Positions 16,837 through 25,320 of a stretch of 43,249 nt of DNA are shown here, piece after piece (the stretch's first letter is position 1; every line of letters begins with the position of its first letter). The notes below the pieces were generated by a model. It ran no database searches and was not told where the DNA came from. It saw only the letters and a program-made list of their open reading frames with translations. Source of the stretch: an uncultured Eubacteriales bacterium. GTDB lineage: Bacteria; Bacillota; Clostridia; Oscillospirales; CAG-272. Both the position numbers and the translations under genes were made by a program. The stretch covers positions 1-43,249 of the forward strand of contig CASGAQ010000012.1 in assembly GCA_949299535.1 (NCBI GenBank), written 5' to 3'.

Positions 16837-18237
16837 TTATTCCATGTAAAAATTATTTTTGTCTATGTTTCTGAAATCTTTTATTCTGTGAAAAGTAGAA
16901 TAGTTTGAATTGTGGAAACTGTCCGCACCGTTGAACGCCGTGCGGCAGAGATAGATGATATCATCTCCGTCAAATTCAAAATCGACATACTGAAGACCGA
17001 CTTTGTTACGGTCCATATCGCGGAAATCGTAAAGCACGGCTTCATCGCGCCAAACTTTTAAGTCGGAGGACGACATAAGCGTTTGATAATTGCGCGCACT
17101 GTCGGGACAGCCCTCATACAGGCGGCAGACAATGGAATAATACTTTTTGGATATCAGATCGTATTTTATCATGAATTTGGAAAAATTCGCCGGAAAATCC
17201 ATGAGGTATGAATATTCAAGCATTTTTTCATGGTCGTTTAGATCGACCTCATAGCAAAGCGCTTTTTCTCTTTTGCCAAACCTCATTATATCGAGAAGCT
17301 TACCTTCAGGAGAAAGCACGAGAGTGCCCTCTATCGTCATTCGAGGAAGCGACATTTTTTCAAGTTCGGGTTTGAATCTGTCAAATTTGCGCGGCTCTGT
17401 AAAAGACCAGTTCTCCGGCATGAGCAGATCATCATTTTCGTCGCACGACATAACCATAGCAGCATGGCAATACTCCTTGTTGTCCCATGAGCCCCATTCC
17501 AGAGTTTCATATATTCTGCCGTTATAACGAACGATATTCTGCGGATTTTTATGTATACCGCTTTCGCCGTTTTTGCCGTTGGAGCCTCTGAGAAGCGTCG
17601 TGGGAGCGGAAAACGTTTTGCCGCCGTCGACAGATTTTCCTATTAGCAAGTCACCATACTCCGTGGAACACGCAAGCATATAAAGCTCGCCTTTATGTAT
17701 AAACATCTTGCCCCAGAAACACGGCATAAGCTCGCTTACATATCTCCACGTCTTGCCGTCATCATCGGAGCGGTATATAAGAGTCAGATTCTGTGGGTGC
17801 GCGTGTGCATAAAGATCCATTGATGCCAACAAGAAACCGTCAGGATGTCTTACGATAGACGGAGAACAAAGATATCTGCCGGAAAAAGAATACGCCTCAT
17901 CATCGGGGTGAAGATAATTTACAACAGTACCGATAGTCTTTCCGGTGCGTGCAAGACGAACTCTGCTTTTTCCTCTGCCGCTCTGAACAAAAAACTCAAA
18001 ATCGGTATCGGAGCATAGCTCCTTTATAGTGTATTCTCCGGCAGAAGACTCTCCCGCTTTTACAAATTCGCCTTCATCGCGCTTGCGGAAGAAAACCTCG
18101 CATACTTCGTCATTTTCGGCAAGCCACTCAAAATGTATCTCGTTTTCACATGGAGCGATTCTGCAAATGTATATATCGCCCGTCTCATAAAGGAATGGAC
18201 GATAAGGAGCATAGCTCCAAGTATTTATACCTTTCAT
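16837..18237 (-). CDS. cytosolic sialidase-fold (BNR/Asp-box) protein
   Basis: 466 aa with no signal peptide. Residues ~20-100 look like a fibronectin-III/Ig-type beta domain (FEWLAENDEVCEVFFRK and TDFEFFVQS). Residues ~110-455 look like a six-blade propeller of the sialidase superfamily: Asp-boxes S157-D-D-D-G-K-T-W164 and S202-V-D-G-G-K-T-F209 are clear. An Arg-rich early motif (SPSIVRHPDG, R130) is compatible with a sialidase Arg, but the full Arg triad and Tyr/Glu pair cannot be confirmed by eye. It may act on an intracellular glycan, or be catalytically unrelated. It sits 14 bases before tsaD and 11 bases after rimI, splitting two genes that usually lie together. Confidence 0.7.
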   Translation of the reverse strand: MKGINTWSYAPYRPFLYETGDIYICRIAPCENEIHFEWLAENDEVCEVFFRKRDEGEFVKAGESSAGEYTIKELCSDTDFEFFVQSGRGKSRVRLARTGKTIGTVVNYLHPDDEAYSFSGRYLCSPSIVRHPDGFLLASMDLYAHAHPQNLTLIYRSDDDGKTWRYVSELMPCFWGKMFIHKGELYMLACSTEYGDLLIGKSVDGGKTFSAPTTLLRGSNGKNGESGIHKNPQNIVRYNGRIYETLEWGSWDNKEYCHAAMVMSCDENDDLLMPENWSFTEPRKFDRFKPELEKMSLPRMTIEGTLVLSPEGKLLDIMRFGKREKALCYEVDLNDHEKMLEYSYLMDFPANFSKFMIKYDLISKKYYSIVCRLYEGCPDSARNYQTLMSSSDLKVWRDEAVLYDFRDMDRNKVGLQYVDFEFDGDDIIYLCRTAFNGADSFHNSNYSTFHRIKDFRNIDKNNFYME

Positions 18238-18248
18238 AAAAACCCCTT

Positions 18249-18686
18249 TCAGACAAAATAAAAATTGTAAAGCAAAGCGTCTTCCATCGGCGCATCGTAA
18301 AATTTTCTGCGCTTTCCGACAAGCGTAAATCCCACTTTCTCATAAAGAGATATCGCCGCCTTATTTGATTCTCTGACCTCAAGCATTACGACGCTCGCTC
18401 CTGTTTGGCGCGCATTTTCCAAAAGCGCGTTTACTATCGCAAGTCCTACGCCCTTGCCTCGAAACTCGGGAACGGTAGCAATGTTGCATATTGATCTTTC
18501 GTCAAGCACTGCCGTCATTCCCGCATAGCCCGCAAACTCGCCGTCGCAGAACGCGGCTATGAAATATCCGCGTTCCGCTTCCTCCATTATGGCGTTTTTG
18601 CTCCATGGGTGATCAAAACATATCTTCTCAAGTTCAGCTGCAAAAGACGCGCTGAGCTCGTCTATTTTTCTTATCTCTATATTCAT
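18249..18686 (-). CDS. rimI: ribosomal protein-alanine N-acetyltransferase RimI-like
   Basis: 145 aa GNAT domain. The acetyl-CoA loop RGKGVGLAIV follows the ICNIATVPEF strand, and SNKAAISLYEKVGFTLVGKRRKFY is the RimI-type C-terminus. RimI acetylates the N-terminal alanine of S18 in E. coli; its targets in Firmicutes are less certain. The family is normally linked with tsaD/tsaB, as here. Its start overlaps the preceding phosphatase gene by 4 bases (ATGA), which indicates translational coupling. Confidence 0.9.
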   Translation of the reverse strand: MNIEIRKIDELSASFAAELEKICFDHPWSKNAIMEEAERGYFIAAFCDGEFAGYAGMTAVLDERSICNIATVPEFRGKGVGLAIVNALLENARQTGASVVMLEVRESNKAAISLYEKVGFTLVGKRRKFYDAPMEDALLYNFYFV

Positions 18687-19123
18687 TTTTCTTCATCAAG
18701 CGAAAACATTTCGAAGATTCCCTTTTTAAGCTTTACATAAGCGAGCTGGTATTTCACGATATCCCCGCGCGCAAAGTCGCCTATCTCCTCGGGAAAAACT
18801 TTCACTTTGTATGAATATTCGGGAAAAAGTCTGTCAAGCACGTCTTTATGTCCCGATGTCATCGCAACGACTATATCGTTTTCCTTCATAAGCGCTTCGG
18901 TAATGGGGCGTGAACGGTGAGGAATATAATTGTATTTTTCGATACCGACACTTTCAAGCGTGAACGCCGCGTCTTTTCCGATAGGCAGAGAGCCAAAGAC
19001 GAATGTTCCTGCACTGGAGGCGGAATATTTATCCGAACCGAACTGTGCAAGTATCGCCGCCGCCATGGGACTGCGGCAGGTATTCATGGAACAGACGAAA
19101 AGGACTTTTGTTTTTTCCGTCAT
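18683..19123 (-). CDS. low-molecular-weight phosphatase, possibly protein-arginine type
   Basis: 146 aa. The P-loop C11-SMNTC-R17-S matches CX5R of low-Mr phosphatases. Thr15 stands at the position that is Thr in YwlE-type protein-arginine phosphatases and Ile in tyrosine phosphatases. The usual C-terminal Asp-Pro acid loop is altered: GDFARGD with D116 and D121, lacking the Pro. Substrate is therefore uncertain. The gene overlaps mrp upstream and rimI downstream by 4 bases each, so it is an integral operon member. Confidence 0.8.
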   Translation of the reverse strand: MTEKTKVLFVCSMNTCRSPMAAAILAQFGSDKYSASSAGTFVFGSLPIGKDAAFTLESVGIEKYNYIPHRSRPITEALMKENDIVVAMTSGHKDVLDRLFPEYSYKVKVFPEEIGDFARGDIVKYQLAYVKLKKGIFEMFSLDEEK

Positions 19124-19992
19124 GCAAGCTCCGCACGCATAGGCTGCGCTTCAACCGCGTCTGCTATCGCGCCGGCAATGCCGTTTTCGCAAAGTTCAAT
19201 AGCGCCCGTATCGCAAAGATGAGTCAGAGAGGGATCTAAGGGAAGCTTTGCGAGAACGGGGATACCGTACCGGGCGGCTACTTCTTCGATGTTGCTGTTT
19301 CCGAAAAGATGTATCTCCTTTCCGCAGTCGGGACATTTGACATAGCTCATGTTCTCAACTATGCCGATTATCGGGATATTCATAAGCTTAGCCATATTTA
19401 CGGCTTTTGAAACTATCATGGAAACAAGATCTTGAGGGCTTGTCACTATGATTATTCCATCAAGAGGAAGAGATTGAAAAACGGTGAGCGGAACGTCGCC
19501 TGTTCCGGGAGGACAGTCTATCATCATACAATCCACATCTCCCCAGACAACATCCGTCCAGAACTGTTCTACCGTACCTGAAATAACGGGACCTCTCCAT
19601 ACAACGGGAGAAGTTTCGTCCTCCATAAGCAGATTTACGCTCATAACGTCTATACCCGTCTTTGTTTTCATCGGCATGATACCGCCGAGAGGCGCCGCTT
19701 CGCACATACCGTGAAGTCCGAACGCCTTGGGAATCGACGGACCTGTGATATCCGCGTCGAGTATTGCCGTTTTAAGACCGCGGCGATTCAGCTCAACGGC
19801 GGTAAGGCCCGTGACGAGCGATTTTCCGACGCCGCCTTTACCGCTGACGACGCCTATGAGCTTATCTACTTTGCTGAACTGATTTACGGGAGTAAACGCA
19901 GGCTTTTGCTTGTTACTGCCGCAGTTCGCGGAGCAGGAGGAGCAGTCGTGAGTACACTCCGGAACCTCCACTTCATATCTCTTTTCTTCCAT
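19120..19992 (-). CDS. mrp: Mrp/NBP35-family iron-sulfur carrier P-loop ATPase
   Basis: 290 aa. The N-terminus carries a cysteine cluster (C13, C17, C20, C24) as in NBP35-like proteins. The deviant Walker A GKGGVGKS is at 51-58. DCPPGTGDVPL and the CxxC of YVKCPDCGKEIHLFG (Fe-S binding in the dimer) follow. It binds and delivers Fe-S clusters. First gene of the operon leading to tsaD. GGAG lies 10 bases upstream of the ATG, and a TATAAT lies ~45 bases upstream inside the AT-rich gap before uxaC's end. Confidence 0.93.
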   Translation of the reverse strand: MEEKRYEVEVPECTHDCSSCSANCGSNKQKPAFTPVNQFSKVDKLIGVVSGKGGVGKSLVTGLTAVELNRRGLKTAILDADITGPSIPKAFGLHGMCEAAPLGGIMPMKTKTGIDVMSVNLLMEDETSPVVWRGPVISGTVEQFWTDVVWGDVDCMMIDCPPGTGDVPLTVFQSLPLDGIIIVTSPQDLVSMIVSKAVNMAKLMNIPIIGIVENMSYVKCPDCGKEIHLFGNSNIEEVAARYGIPVLAKLPLDPSLTHLCDTGAIELCENGIAGAIADAVEAQPMRAELA

Positions 19993-20053
19993 CTTTTTTA
20001 AACTCCTTTGATATCCTTTTGATATTTTTTGTAATTATATGCGTGTATACGCG

Positions 20054-21499
20054 TCAGATAAGTTTAAATCCGAAAAAATCTTTTGTGTTGTTGTAGCATA
20101 TGTCGCATACCATCTGTGCAAGAGCTTCGATATCGAGCGGATATTCGCCTCTTTCAACAAATCCCGCGATAAAGGAGCAGAGCGCGCGGCGGAAATATTC
20201 ATGTCTTGTATAAGAAAGCGCACTTCGGGAATCCGTGAGCATTCCGAGAAATTTTCCGAAAGCGGCCGAGTTTGCGTAAGACCGGAAATGATCTTTCATG
20301 CCGCTGAGATGGTCGTTGAACCACCAAGCCGCGCCCTGAACAACATTAGGAAGTCCCATAAGTCCTTCGCTCTCTTCGCTTGCGTACTGGAAGCAGCCTG
20401 CAAGGTCTGCAATCTGTTCGTTGTCAGCGGGATTGAGCGAATAAAGCACCGTTCTGGGAAGCGCGCTGTCGGAATTGAGCGCATCGAGCATAGCGCCAAG
20501 AGCCGCCGTACTGTTCTTTCCGCTTATAGTGTCGTATCCGCGGTCGGGACCGAGCTTCTTGAACATCACGCTGTTCGTATTTCTCATTGCTCCGAAATGT
20601 ATCTGCATAACGAATCCGTGTTTTACATACTCTTTTCCGAGGAAACGGATAAGAGCATTTTTATATGCGGAAACGGCGTCAGCAGGAACTTCGTTTCCGG
20701 AGATTGCTCTCTTGAACGCCGCGCCGGCAACCTTCTTGACCTGTTCTTCGAAAAGCGTGCCGTCGAATACTACTTCGTTGTCGAAGCTGTGGTCTGAAGT
20801 GCGGCAGCCGAGACATGCGAAATATTCTATTCTGCTTGCCAAAACTTCGCAAAGTTTTTCAAACGTATCGATTTTGACTCCGGCAACTTCACCAAGGTGT
20901 TGGATATAATCTGCAAATCCTGCGGCGTCTATATTAAGGCTCTTGTCGGGACGGAACGCGGGAAGAACGACGGGGGAAAAGCTCTTGTCTTCGCGCAGAG
21001 CAATGTGATATTCAAGAGAATCTGCCGGATCGTCAGTCGTGCAGAGAAGTTTTACATTGGAACGTTCGATTATCTTGCGTGTGGAAAGACCTTCTGACAA
21101 AACTTTCTTTGTCACGTTCCATATCTCCTCGCAGTTATCGGGACAGATAACTCCCTCGTATCCGAAGTAGCGCTTGAGTTCCAAATGGGACCAATGATAT
21201 ATCGGATTGCCTATAAGACAGGGCATACATTCTACAAACGCTTCAAATTTTTCATAATCGTCGGCATCTCCCGTGATAAGGCGCTCAGACACGCCGCAGG
21301 AGCGCATTGCACGCCATTTGTAATGGTCGGCGGCAAGCCATACCTGCGTGATATTTTCGAATTTTTTGTCGCGGGCGATATCCTCGGGACTCATATGACA
21401 GTGGTAGTCGATTATCGGCATAGCGGATGCGTAGTTATGATAAAGTACTCTTGCAAGCTCGCTGTCAAGCAAAAAATCATGATCCATGAAGTTATTCAT
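20054..21499 (-). CDS. uxaC: glucuronate (uronate) isomerase
   Basis: 481 aa, near the usual 465-470. It starts MNNFMDHDFLLDSELARVLYHNYA and has the metal-binding IIDYHCHMSPEDIA. It further has IYHWSHLELKRYFG, LCTTDDPADSLEYH and AFRPDKSLNID, all hallmarks of UxaC. It isomerises glucuronate to fructuronate and galacturonate to tagaturonate. It stands alone: no uxuA, uxuB or uxaB is adjacent. This suggests use of host or plant uronic acids, typical of gut anaerobes. Confidence 0.95.
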   Translation of the reverse strand: MNNFMDHDFLLDSELARVLYHNYASAMPIIDYHCHMSPEDIARDKKFENITQVWLAADHYKWRAMRSCGVSERLITGDADDYEKFEAFVECMPCLIGNPIYHWSHLELKRYFGYEGVICPDNCEEIWNVTKKVLSEGLSTRKIIERSNVKLLCTTDDPADSLEYHIALREDKSFSPVVLPAFRPDKSLNIDAAGFADYIQHLGEVAGVKIDTFEKLCEVLASRIEYFACLGCRTSDHSFDNEVVFDGTLFEEQVKKVAGAAFKRAISGNEVPADAVSAYKNALIRFLGKEYVKHGFVMQIHFGAMRNTNSVMFKKLGPDRGYDTISGKNSTAALGAMLDALNSDSALPRTVLYSLNPADNEQIADLAGCFQYASEESEGLMGLPNVVQGAAWWFNDHLSGMKDHFRSYANSAAFGKFLGMLTDSRSALSYTRHEYFRRALCSFIAGFVERGEYPLDIEALAQMVCDICYNNTKDFFGFKLI

Positions 21500-21574
21500 T
21501 TTTTCATTCTCCTGTTCCTGCCGCAGTGAACGGCATTAAGACATCATTCGATATTTATCAAGCTTTTATTTTAA

Positions 21575-21603
21575 ATTATATACCAATTTGTCATTAAATG
21601 CAA
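21575..21603 (-). promoter_or_regulatory. promoter of uxaC
   Basis: On the minus strand TTGCAT (21603-21598), 17 bp, TATAAT (21580-21575). About 70 nt of leader precede the ATG. Confidence 0.65.
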
Positions 21604-21735
21604 TAATATATTTTATTTCACCCGAGCAAATTAAAAGTAATGTGTCTTTTTATCCCGCAAAAAATATTTTCATGTTTACTTTCGAAGAAAATCATGATAA
21701 AATGTTTATCAATAAAGATCCGAAAGGCTGATTTG

Positions 21736-22380
21736 ATGAAATATTTATTTTTCGATATTGAGGGAGCCTGCCCGAAGCTCGGAACGATAGCGACGTTCGG
21801 CTATGTTATCACAGACGAAAATTTCCGTGTGTCCGAGCGCGAAGACATACTTATGAATCCCAATTCAAAATATGACTGGTATGTTTTAAAAAATCTGCTC
21901 TCATACACAAAAGCTCAGCTTGCCGCAGAACCGAAATTCGATTTTCACTATAAGAATTTAAAGAGACTGCTGGAAGATAAAGACACGCTGGTATGCGGAT
22001 TCAGTATTTCAAACGACCTTAAATATCTCAACAGCGAGTGCAGAAGATATTCTCTGCCTCCTATTATTTTCCGATATATAGACATACAAACGCTCACAGA
22101 CAAAATATTTGAAAGCCGCAACCAAATAGGCATAGAGCGCGCATACGCGCTTCTCGGCATAGAGGACAAAATACTTCTTCACAGAAGCGATGAGGACGCT
22201 CTCGCCGCCATGAAAGTAGCAGAAAAGATATGCAGTCTGAAAGGCTTGAGTCTGTCCGAACTCGCCGAACGGTACGCCTGCACGGGAAAAAACTCCGCTC
22301 CTGACAAAAACGCAGATAAGAAAAGCGAAAGATCACGGTCAAGAGCCAAACACATCGGCAAAACAAAGCCGAAAGCATAA
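21736..22380 (+). CDS. DEDDh-type 3'-5' exonuclease domain protein
   Basis: 214 aa. Four acidic motifs of the DnaQ-like fold are visible: FDIEG near residue 7-9, NDLKYLN with Asp near residue 95, and HRSDED with the H-x4-D signature near residues 155-160. Such proteins trim DNA or RNA 3' ends. The C-terminal ~35 residues are Lys/Ser/Arg-rich and probably disordered or nucleic-acid binding. ATG at 21736 is used because the N-terminus then begins directly at the first motif; the upstream in-frame ATG at 21640 would add 32 unlike residues. Confidence 0.75.
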   Translation: MKYLFFDIEGACPKLGTIATFGYVITDENFRVSEREDILMNPNSKYDWYVLKNLLSYTKAQLAAEPKFDFHYKNLKRLLEDKDTLVCGFSISNDLKYLNSECRRYSLPPIIFRYIDIQTLTDKIFESRNQIGIERAYALLGIEDKILLHRSDEDALAAMKVAEKICSLKGLSLSELAERYACTGKNSAPDKNADKKSERSRSRAKHIGKTKPKA

Positions 22381-22405
22381 CACCTTTATCTCAGGAGAAT
22401 ATTTT

Positions 22406-23005
22406 ATGCAGCAGCAAACCAAAAACGATATGAAAGAAGCTTTAAAAAAACTTATCGCCAAAAAGAGTATAAACAAAATAACTATAAAAGAAATAACAGA
22501 CGAGTGCGGACTTAACCGAATGACGTTTTATTACCACTTCAAAGATATATACGACCTTCTGGAATGGAGTATTCAGACGGAGGCTTATTCTTCTGTCCAA
22601 AAAGACTACGATTATAAAACATGGGACGAAGGACTCTTAAAAATTTTTTATGTAATGCTTTATAACAAAAAATTTTATCTTGATGTCATGCGATCCGCGG
22701 GAATGGAATATTTTGAAAAATATCTTATGCGATATTTGCAAAATATTTCGGAGGACCTCGTAGATGAAGAAACAGCAGGACTTTTTGTCGATATCACGCA
22801 CAAATCTTCCCTTGCCGAATACTATAAGTACGTGCTGACGAGTCTTATAATATGCTGGATGAAAAAAGGTATGCGCGAAAATCCCGATTATGTAGTGGGG
22901 TACATACGTTCCATCGTCAAAAACGGTATGTCGTCGACCATATTATCGCTTCGTCAGGAAGTGGAGCCATACTGCGGCGAAACACAAAATAAGCCGCAGA
23001 ACTGA
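22406..23005 (+). CDS. TetR-family regulator (DhaS-like)
   Basis: 199 aa. The HTH at ~22-45 (ITIKEITDECGLNRMTFYYHFKDIYDLLEW) is of the subgroup often annotated dihydroxyacetone-kinase regulator DhaS-like. The C-terminal ligand domain (~60-185) ends with LIICWMKKGMRENPDYVVGYI, also typical of that subgroup. No dha genes are here, so the name says little about the target. It begins 25 bases after the exonuclease gene, with AGGAG upstream, and may regulate itself or the lipoprotein gene that follows. Confidence 0.88.
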   Translation: MQQQTKNDMKEALKKLIAKKSINKITIKEITDECGLNRMTFYYHFKDIYDLLEWSIQTEAYSSVQKDYDYKTWDEGLLKIFYVMLYNKKFYLDVMRSAGMEYFEKYLMRYLQNISEDLVDEETAGLFVDITHKSSLAEYYKYVLTSLIICWMKKGMRENPDYVVGYIRSIVKNGMSSTILSLRQEVEPYCGETQNKPQN

Positions 23006-23050
23006 AATTGCACCACTTTTAAAGTTTAATCAAAAAAGTAATTTTGAATA

Positions 23051-23079
23051 TTGCCCTAATATGCGAAAATTGATATAAT
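23051..23079 (+). promoter_or_regulatory. promoter of the RsgI-domain lipoprotein
   Basis: TTGCCC at 23051-23056, 17 bp, TATAAT at 23074-23079. Confidence 0.6.
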
Positions 23080-23152
23080 TATAATGCAAGGGTGACACAT
23101 AAAAAGAGCCTGCAAATAATCAACAAATTCACGAGAGAAAGGATTTGATACC

Positions 23153-24379
23153 ATGAAAAAAAGAATCATTTCTTGTTTTACGGCACTTGCGCTGATCTTA
23201 AGCATGAGCGTTATGTTCTGCTCCTGCTCTTCCGCGCCCAAGGCGCCTGAAGGAACGGTGACACGCATAACGATAGACGTGAACCCCAGCGTTGAACTTA
23301 TGGTTGATGATGAAAACAAAGTGGTTGCCGTAACTGCTCTTAACGATGACGGCAGTATACTTATCGCCGGAGAAACGATAGTCGGCAAAGACGCGGAAGA
23401 CGCAGCGGAACTTATAGTTTCCCTCAGTGCCGATACCGGATATATCGTAAAAGGCGAAGTAAGCGCAGATGAAAACACGGTTAAGATCTCCGTTTCCGGC
23501 AATTCCGAATATGCCGAACACCTTAAAAATACCATTGAGCAAAACACCGCGGAGTTTATGGAAAAGCATGACATAAACGGTAAAGTGGAAAAGATCGAAG
23601 CGGCAAAAATGGACACGCTTCGTCAGATAGCCGCAGGAACTTCCGGTTTTACGGCAGAAGAGCTTGAAACCATGAGTGAAAATGATCTTTACAAAGTAAT
23701 TGCCGCAGGAAGGATAGAAACTGCTCTGCTTCTTACACAGGATCTGAGAGAAGCATACAACACGGCAAAAGAATATGAGATCTCCTTTGCCGAACGCAAA
23801 GCGACAGCCGCCGTTATCGAAGGTATGGGCAATATCTACACACTTGTCCATGCAGGATACAAAACAGCTCTTGAAGCATACAGCTCCGCTATAAAAGCGA
23901 TAGATGATTTCAGATACGAAACACTCGTTTCCCCTGATTCAGAATATCAGGAATCTCTTGCCAAACTACGCGAAGCAAAAACAGAGCTTCTCAAACAAAA
24001 GAACTATGTTGCCACTCTTGATATAAACGGCGAAGAATACGCTTCCGCTTCCCTCACACTTACTATGAAAGAAGAAACATATGAAGCGGCTCTGTCAGCT
24101 TACGAGAAGCTCGGAGAGATCGCAAACTCCACGCTTGAAAGCCTTATCTCAACGATGAGAAGTTGCGAACAGGCGCTCATCTCGCTCGAAGAAAACTTCA
24201 GCGACGATATAAAAGCAGAACTGACAGCTCACGCAAAAGACCTTGAAAACGCAGTAAACGAAGCAAAAGATGGATTTTTCGCAGAGTTTGAAGCGGCTCA
24301 CAAGGACGACATCGAAGCAATAGAAGCCGACCTTATCGCAAGAAAACAGGAACTTATAGCTTCTGCCAAAAATTCATAA
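23153..24379 (+). CDS. lipoprotein with an RsgI-like domain and a helical C-terminal region
   Basis: 408 aa. A signal peptide ends in FCSCSS; Cys25 (or Cys23) is the likely lipidated residue. Residues ~34-100 (TRITIDVNPSVELMVDD and KVVAVTALNDDGSIL) match the extracellular beta domain found in RsgI-type anti-sigma factors. Here it lacks the cytoplasmic anti-sigma segment and transmembrane helix order of RsgI. Residues ~190-405 are charged and strongly helical, Ala/Glu/Lys-rich, and likely coiled coil. It is probably an outer-surface protein in contact with the wall; its function is unknown. It has its own promoter and a strong terminator. Confidence 0.7.
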   Translation: MKKRIISCFTALALILSMSVMFCSCSSAPKAPEGTVTRITIDVNPSVELMVDDENKVVAVTALNDDGSILIAGETIVGKDAEDAAELIVSLSADTGYIVKGEVSADENTVKISVSGNSEYAEHLKNTIEQNTAEFMEKHDINGKVEKIEAAKMDTLRQIAAGTSGFTAEELETMSENDLYKVIAAGRIETALLLTQDLREAYNTAKEYEISFAERKATAAVIEGMGNIYTLVHAGYKTALEAYSSAIKAIDDFRYETLVSPDSEYQESLAKLREAKTELLKQKNYVATLDINGEEYASASLTLTMKEETYEAALSAYEKLGEIANSTLESLISTMRSCEQALISLEENFSDDIKAELTAHAKDLENAVNEAKDGFFAEFEAAHKDDIEAIEADLIARKQELIASAKNS

Positions 24380-24394
24380 TATTGCTTTTTGAAA

Positions 24395-24436
24395 ATAAAA
24401 ACTCTGTTTTTCCCAAAACAGAGTTTTTATTTTTTA
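24395..24436 (+). terminator. intrinsic terminator of the lipoprotein gene
   Basis: ATAAAAACTCTGTTTT pairs with AAAACAGAGTTTTTAT (16 bp, perfect), then a T run. Confidence 0.95.
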
Positions 24437-24444
24437 TAAATCCA

Positions 24445-24473
24445 TTGTCAAAAGCGCCTCATTTTGATAAAAT
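24445..24473 (+). promoter_or_regulatory. promoter of the YccF-like gene
   Basis: TTGTCA at 24445-24450, 17 bp, TAAAAT at 24468-24473. Confidence 0.65.
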
Positions 24474-24514
24474 ATAAATATATTTATCTTGAAAAGATAC
24501 TGATGGAGGTATTT

Positions 24515-24880
24515 ATGCGTACGATAGGAAATATAATCTGGTTTATATTCGGCGGATTTTTAATGAGCTTGGCATGGTTCTTATTAGGTGTATTGCTTTG
24601 TATTACCATAATAGGCGTACCGTTTGGACTGCAATGCTTCAAATTTGCCAGTCTTAATCTGGCACCGTTCGGAAAAGAGATCCGCGTTCAGTTTTCGGAA
24701 CATCCGATCGCAAACCTTATATGGGCAATATTGGCAGGCTGGGAAATGGCTCTGGGATATCTTTGCTCCGGTCTTATATGCTGCATTACGATAGTCGGTA
24801 TCCCGTTCGGACTCCAGGCTTTCAAAATGATGCAGCTTGCTTTCCTTCCCTTCGGAGCTGATATAATAAAAACAAAATAA
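24515..24880 (+). CDS. YccF-domain inner-membrane protein
   Basis: 121 aa. Two tandem copies of the YccF repeat are visible: IIGVPFGLQCFKFASLNLAPFG (first half) and IVGIPFGLQAFKMMQLAFLPFG (second half), each preceded by a Trp-rich membrane hairpin. Function of the family is unknown. ATG at 24515 is chosen because GGAGGT lies 7 bases upstream; an in-frame ATG at 24464 has no ribosome binding site and lies within the promoter. Monocistronic. Confidence 0.88.
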   Translation: MRTIGNIIWFIFGGFLMSLAWFLLGVLLCITIIGVPFGLQCFKFASLNLAPFGKEIRVQFSEHPIANLIWAILAGWEMALGYLCSGLICCITIVGIPFGLQAFKMMQLAFLPFGADIIKTK

Positions 24881-24883
24881 CAG

Positions 24884-24913
24884 AAAAGAGCGGTTTGCAC
24901 CGCTCTTTTTTAA
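24884..24913. terminator. bidirectional terminator between YccF and SASP genes
   Basis: AAAAGAGCGG pairs with CCGCTCTTTT. A and T runs on either side fit both converging transcripts. Confidence 0.88.
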
Positions 24914-24925
24914 CTTTTATTGATC

Positions 24926-25117
24926 TTATTTCATGCCCTGTTCGTAGGATTCGATCATTTTCTTTACCATCTGACCGCCTACGGAACCTGCCTGTTTGGA
25001 AGTAAGATCTCCGTTATAACCTTCCTTGAGGTTTACACCGACTTCGTTTGCCGCTTCCATTTTAAATTTGTTGAGCGCTTCTTTTGCTTCGGGAACAAGT
25101 GCTTTGTTGCTGGACAT
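24926..25117 (-). CDS. alpha/beta-type small acid-soluble spore protein
   Basis: 63 aa. LNKFKMEAANEVGVNL contains the GPR protease recognition region, and GYNGDLTSKQAGSVGGQMVKKMI is the second conserved DNA-binding segment. These proteins coat spore DNA and shift it to an A-like form, protecting against UV and heat. The gene is direct evidence that the organism makes endospores. AGGAG lies ~12 bases before the ATG. A sigma-G-like promoter candidate lies ~170 bases upstream. Confidence 0.97.
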   Translation of the reverse strand: MSSNKALVPEAKEALNKFKMEAANEVGVNLKEGYNGDLTSKQAGSVGGQMVKKMIESYEQGMK

Positions 25118-25228
25118 AATTTATATTTCTCCTGAATAATTTTTTGAAGATCGTAAATACTTTTTCCGTTCTTCTGAGTGCGCCCGCGCCGCTGCACGGT
25201 CATCATCTTAGGAACGATTTTCTTTTAA

Positions 25229-25285
25229 GACACGGGATATTTCCCATGTCCTCTTTGAGCAAGCTCTGCATTTGCTTTCTTGCTC
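25229..25285 (-). other. two stable hairpins in the SASP upstream region
   Basis: GACACGGG/CCCATGTC (25229-25250) and GAGCAAG/CTTGCTC (25257-25285). Neither is followed by a convincing U tract on either strand. Within the ~320-base gap between SASP and DUF3343 genes this is the only clear structure. It may be part of the SASP 5' UTR or an unrecognised small RNA. Confidence 0.35.
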
Positions 25286-25291
25286 TGGTCT

Positions 25292-25320
25292 TATTATAAG
25301 CGAAAGCTCATCTTTTATGA
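25292..25320 (-). promoter_or_regulatory. candidate sigma-G promoter of the SASP gene
   Basis: Minus strand TCATA (25320-25316), 17 bp, TATAATA (25298-25292). It partly fits the sigma-G consensus (GHATR and CATNHTA), but the -35 G and the -10 C are missing. Confidence 0.3.

Noticed and set aside
23198..23851. 217-codon minus-strand frame opposite the RsgI-domain lipoprotein
   Set aside because: Antisense to a gene with signal peptide, promoter and terminator; no independent start signals.
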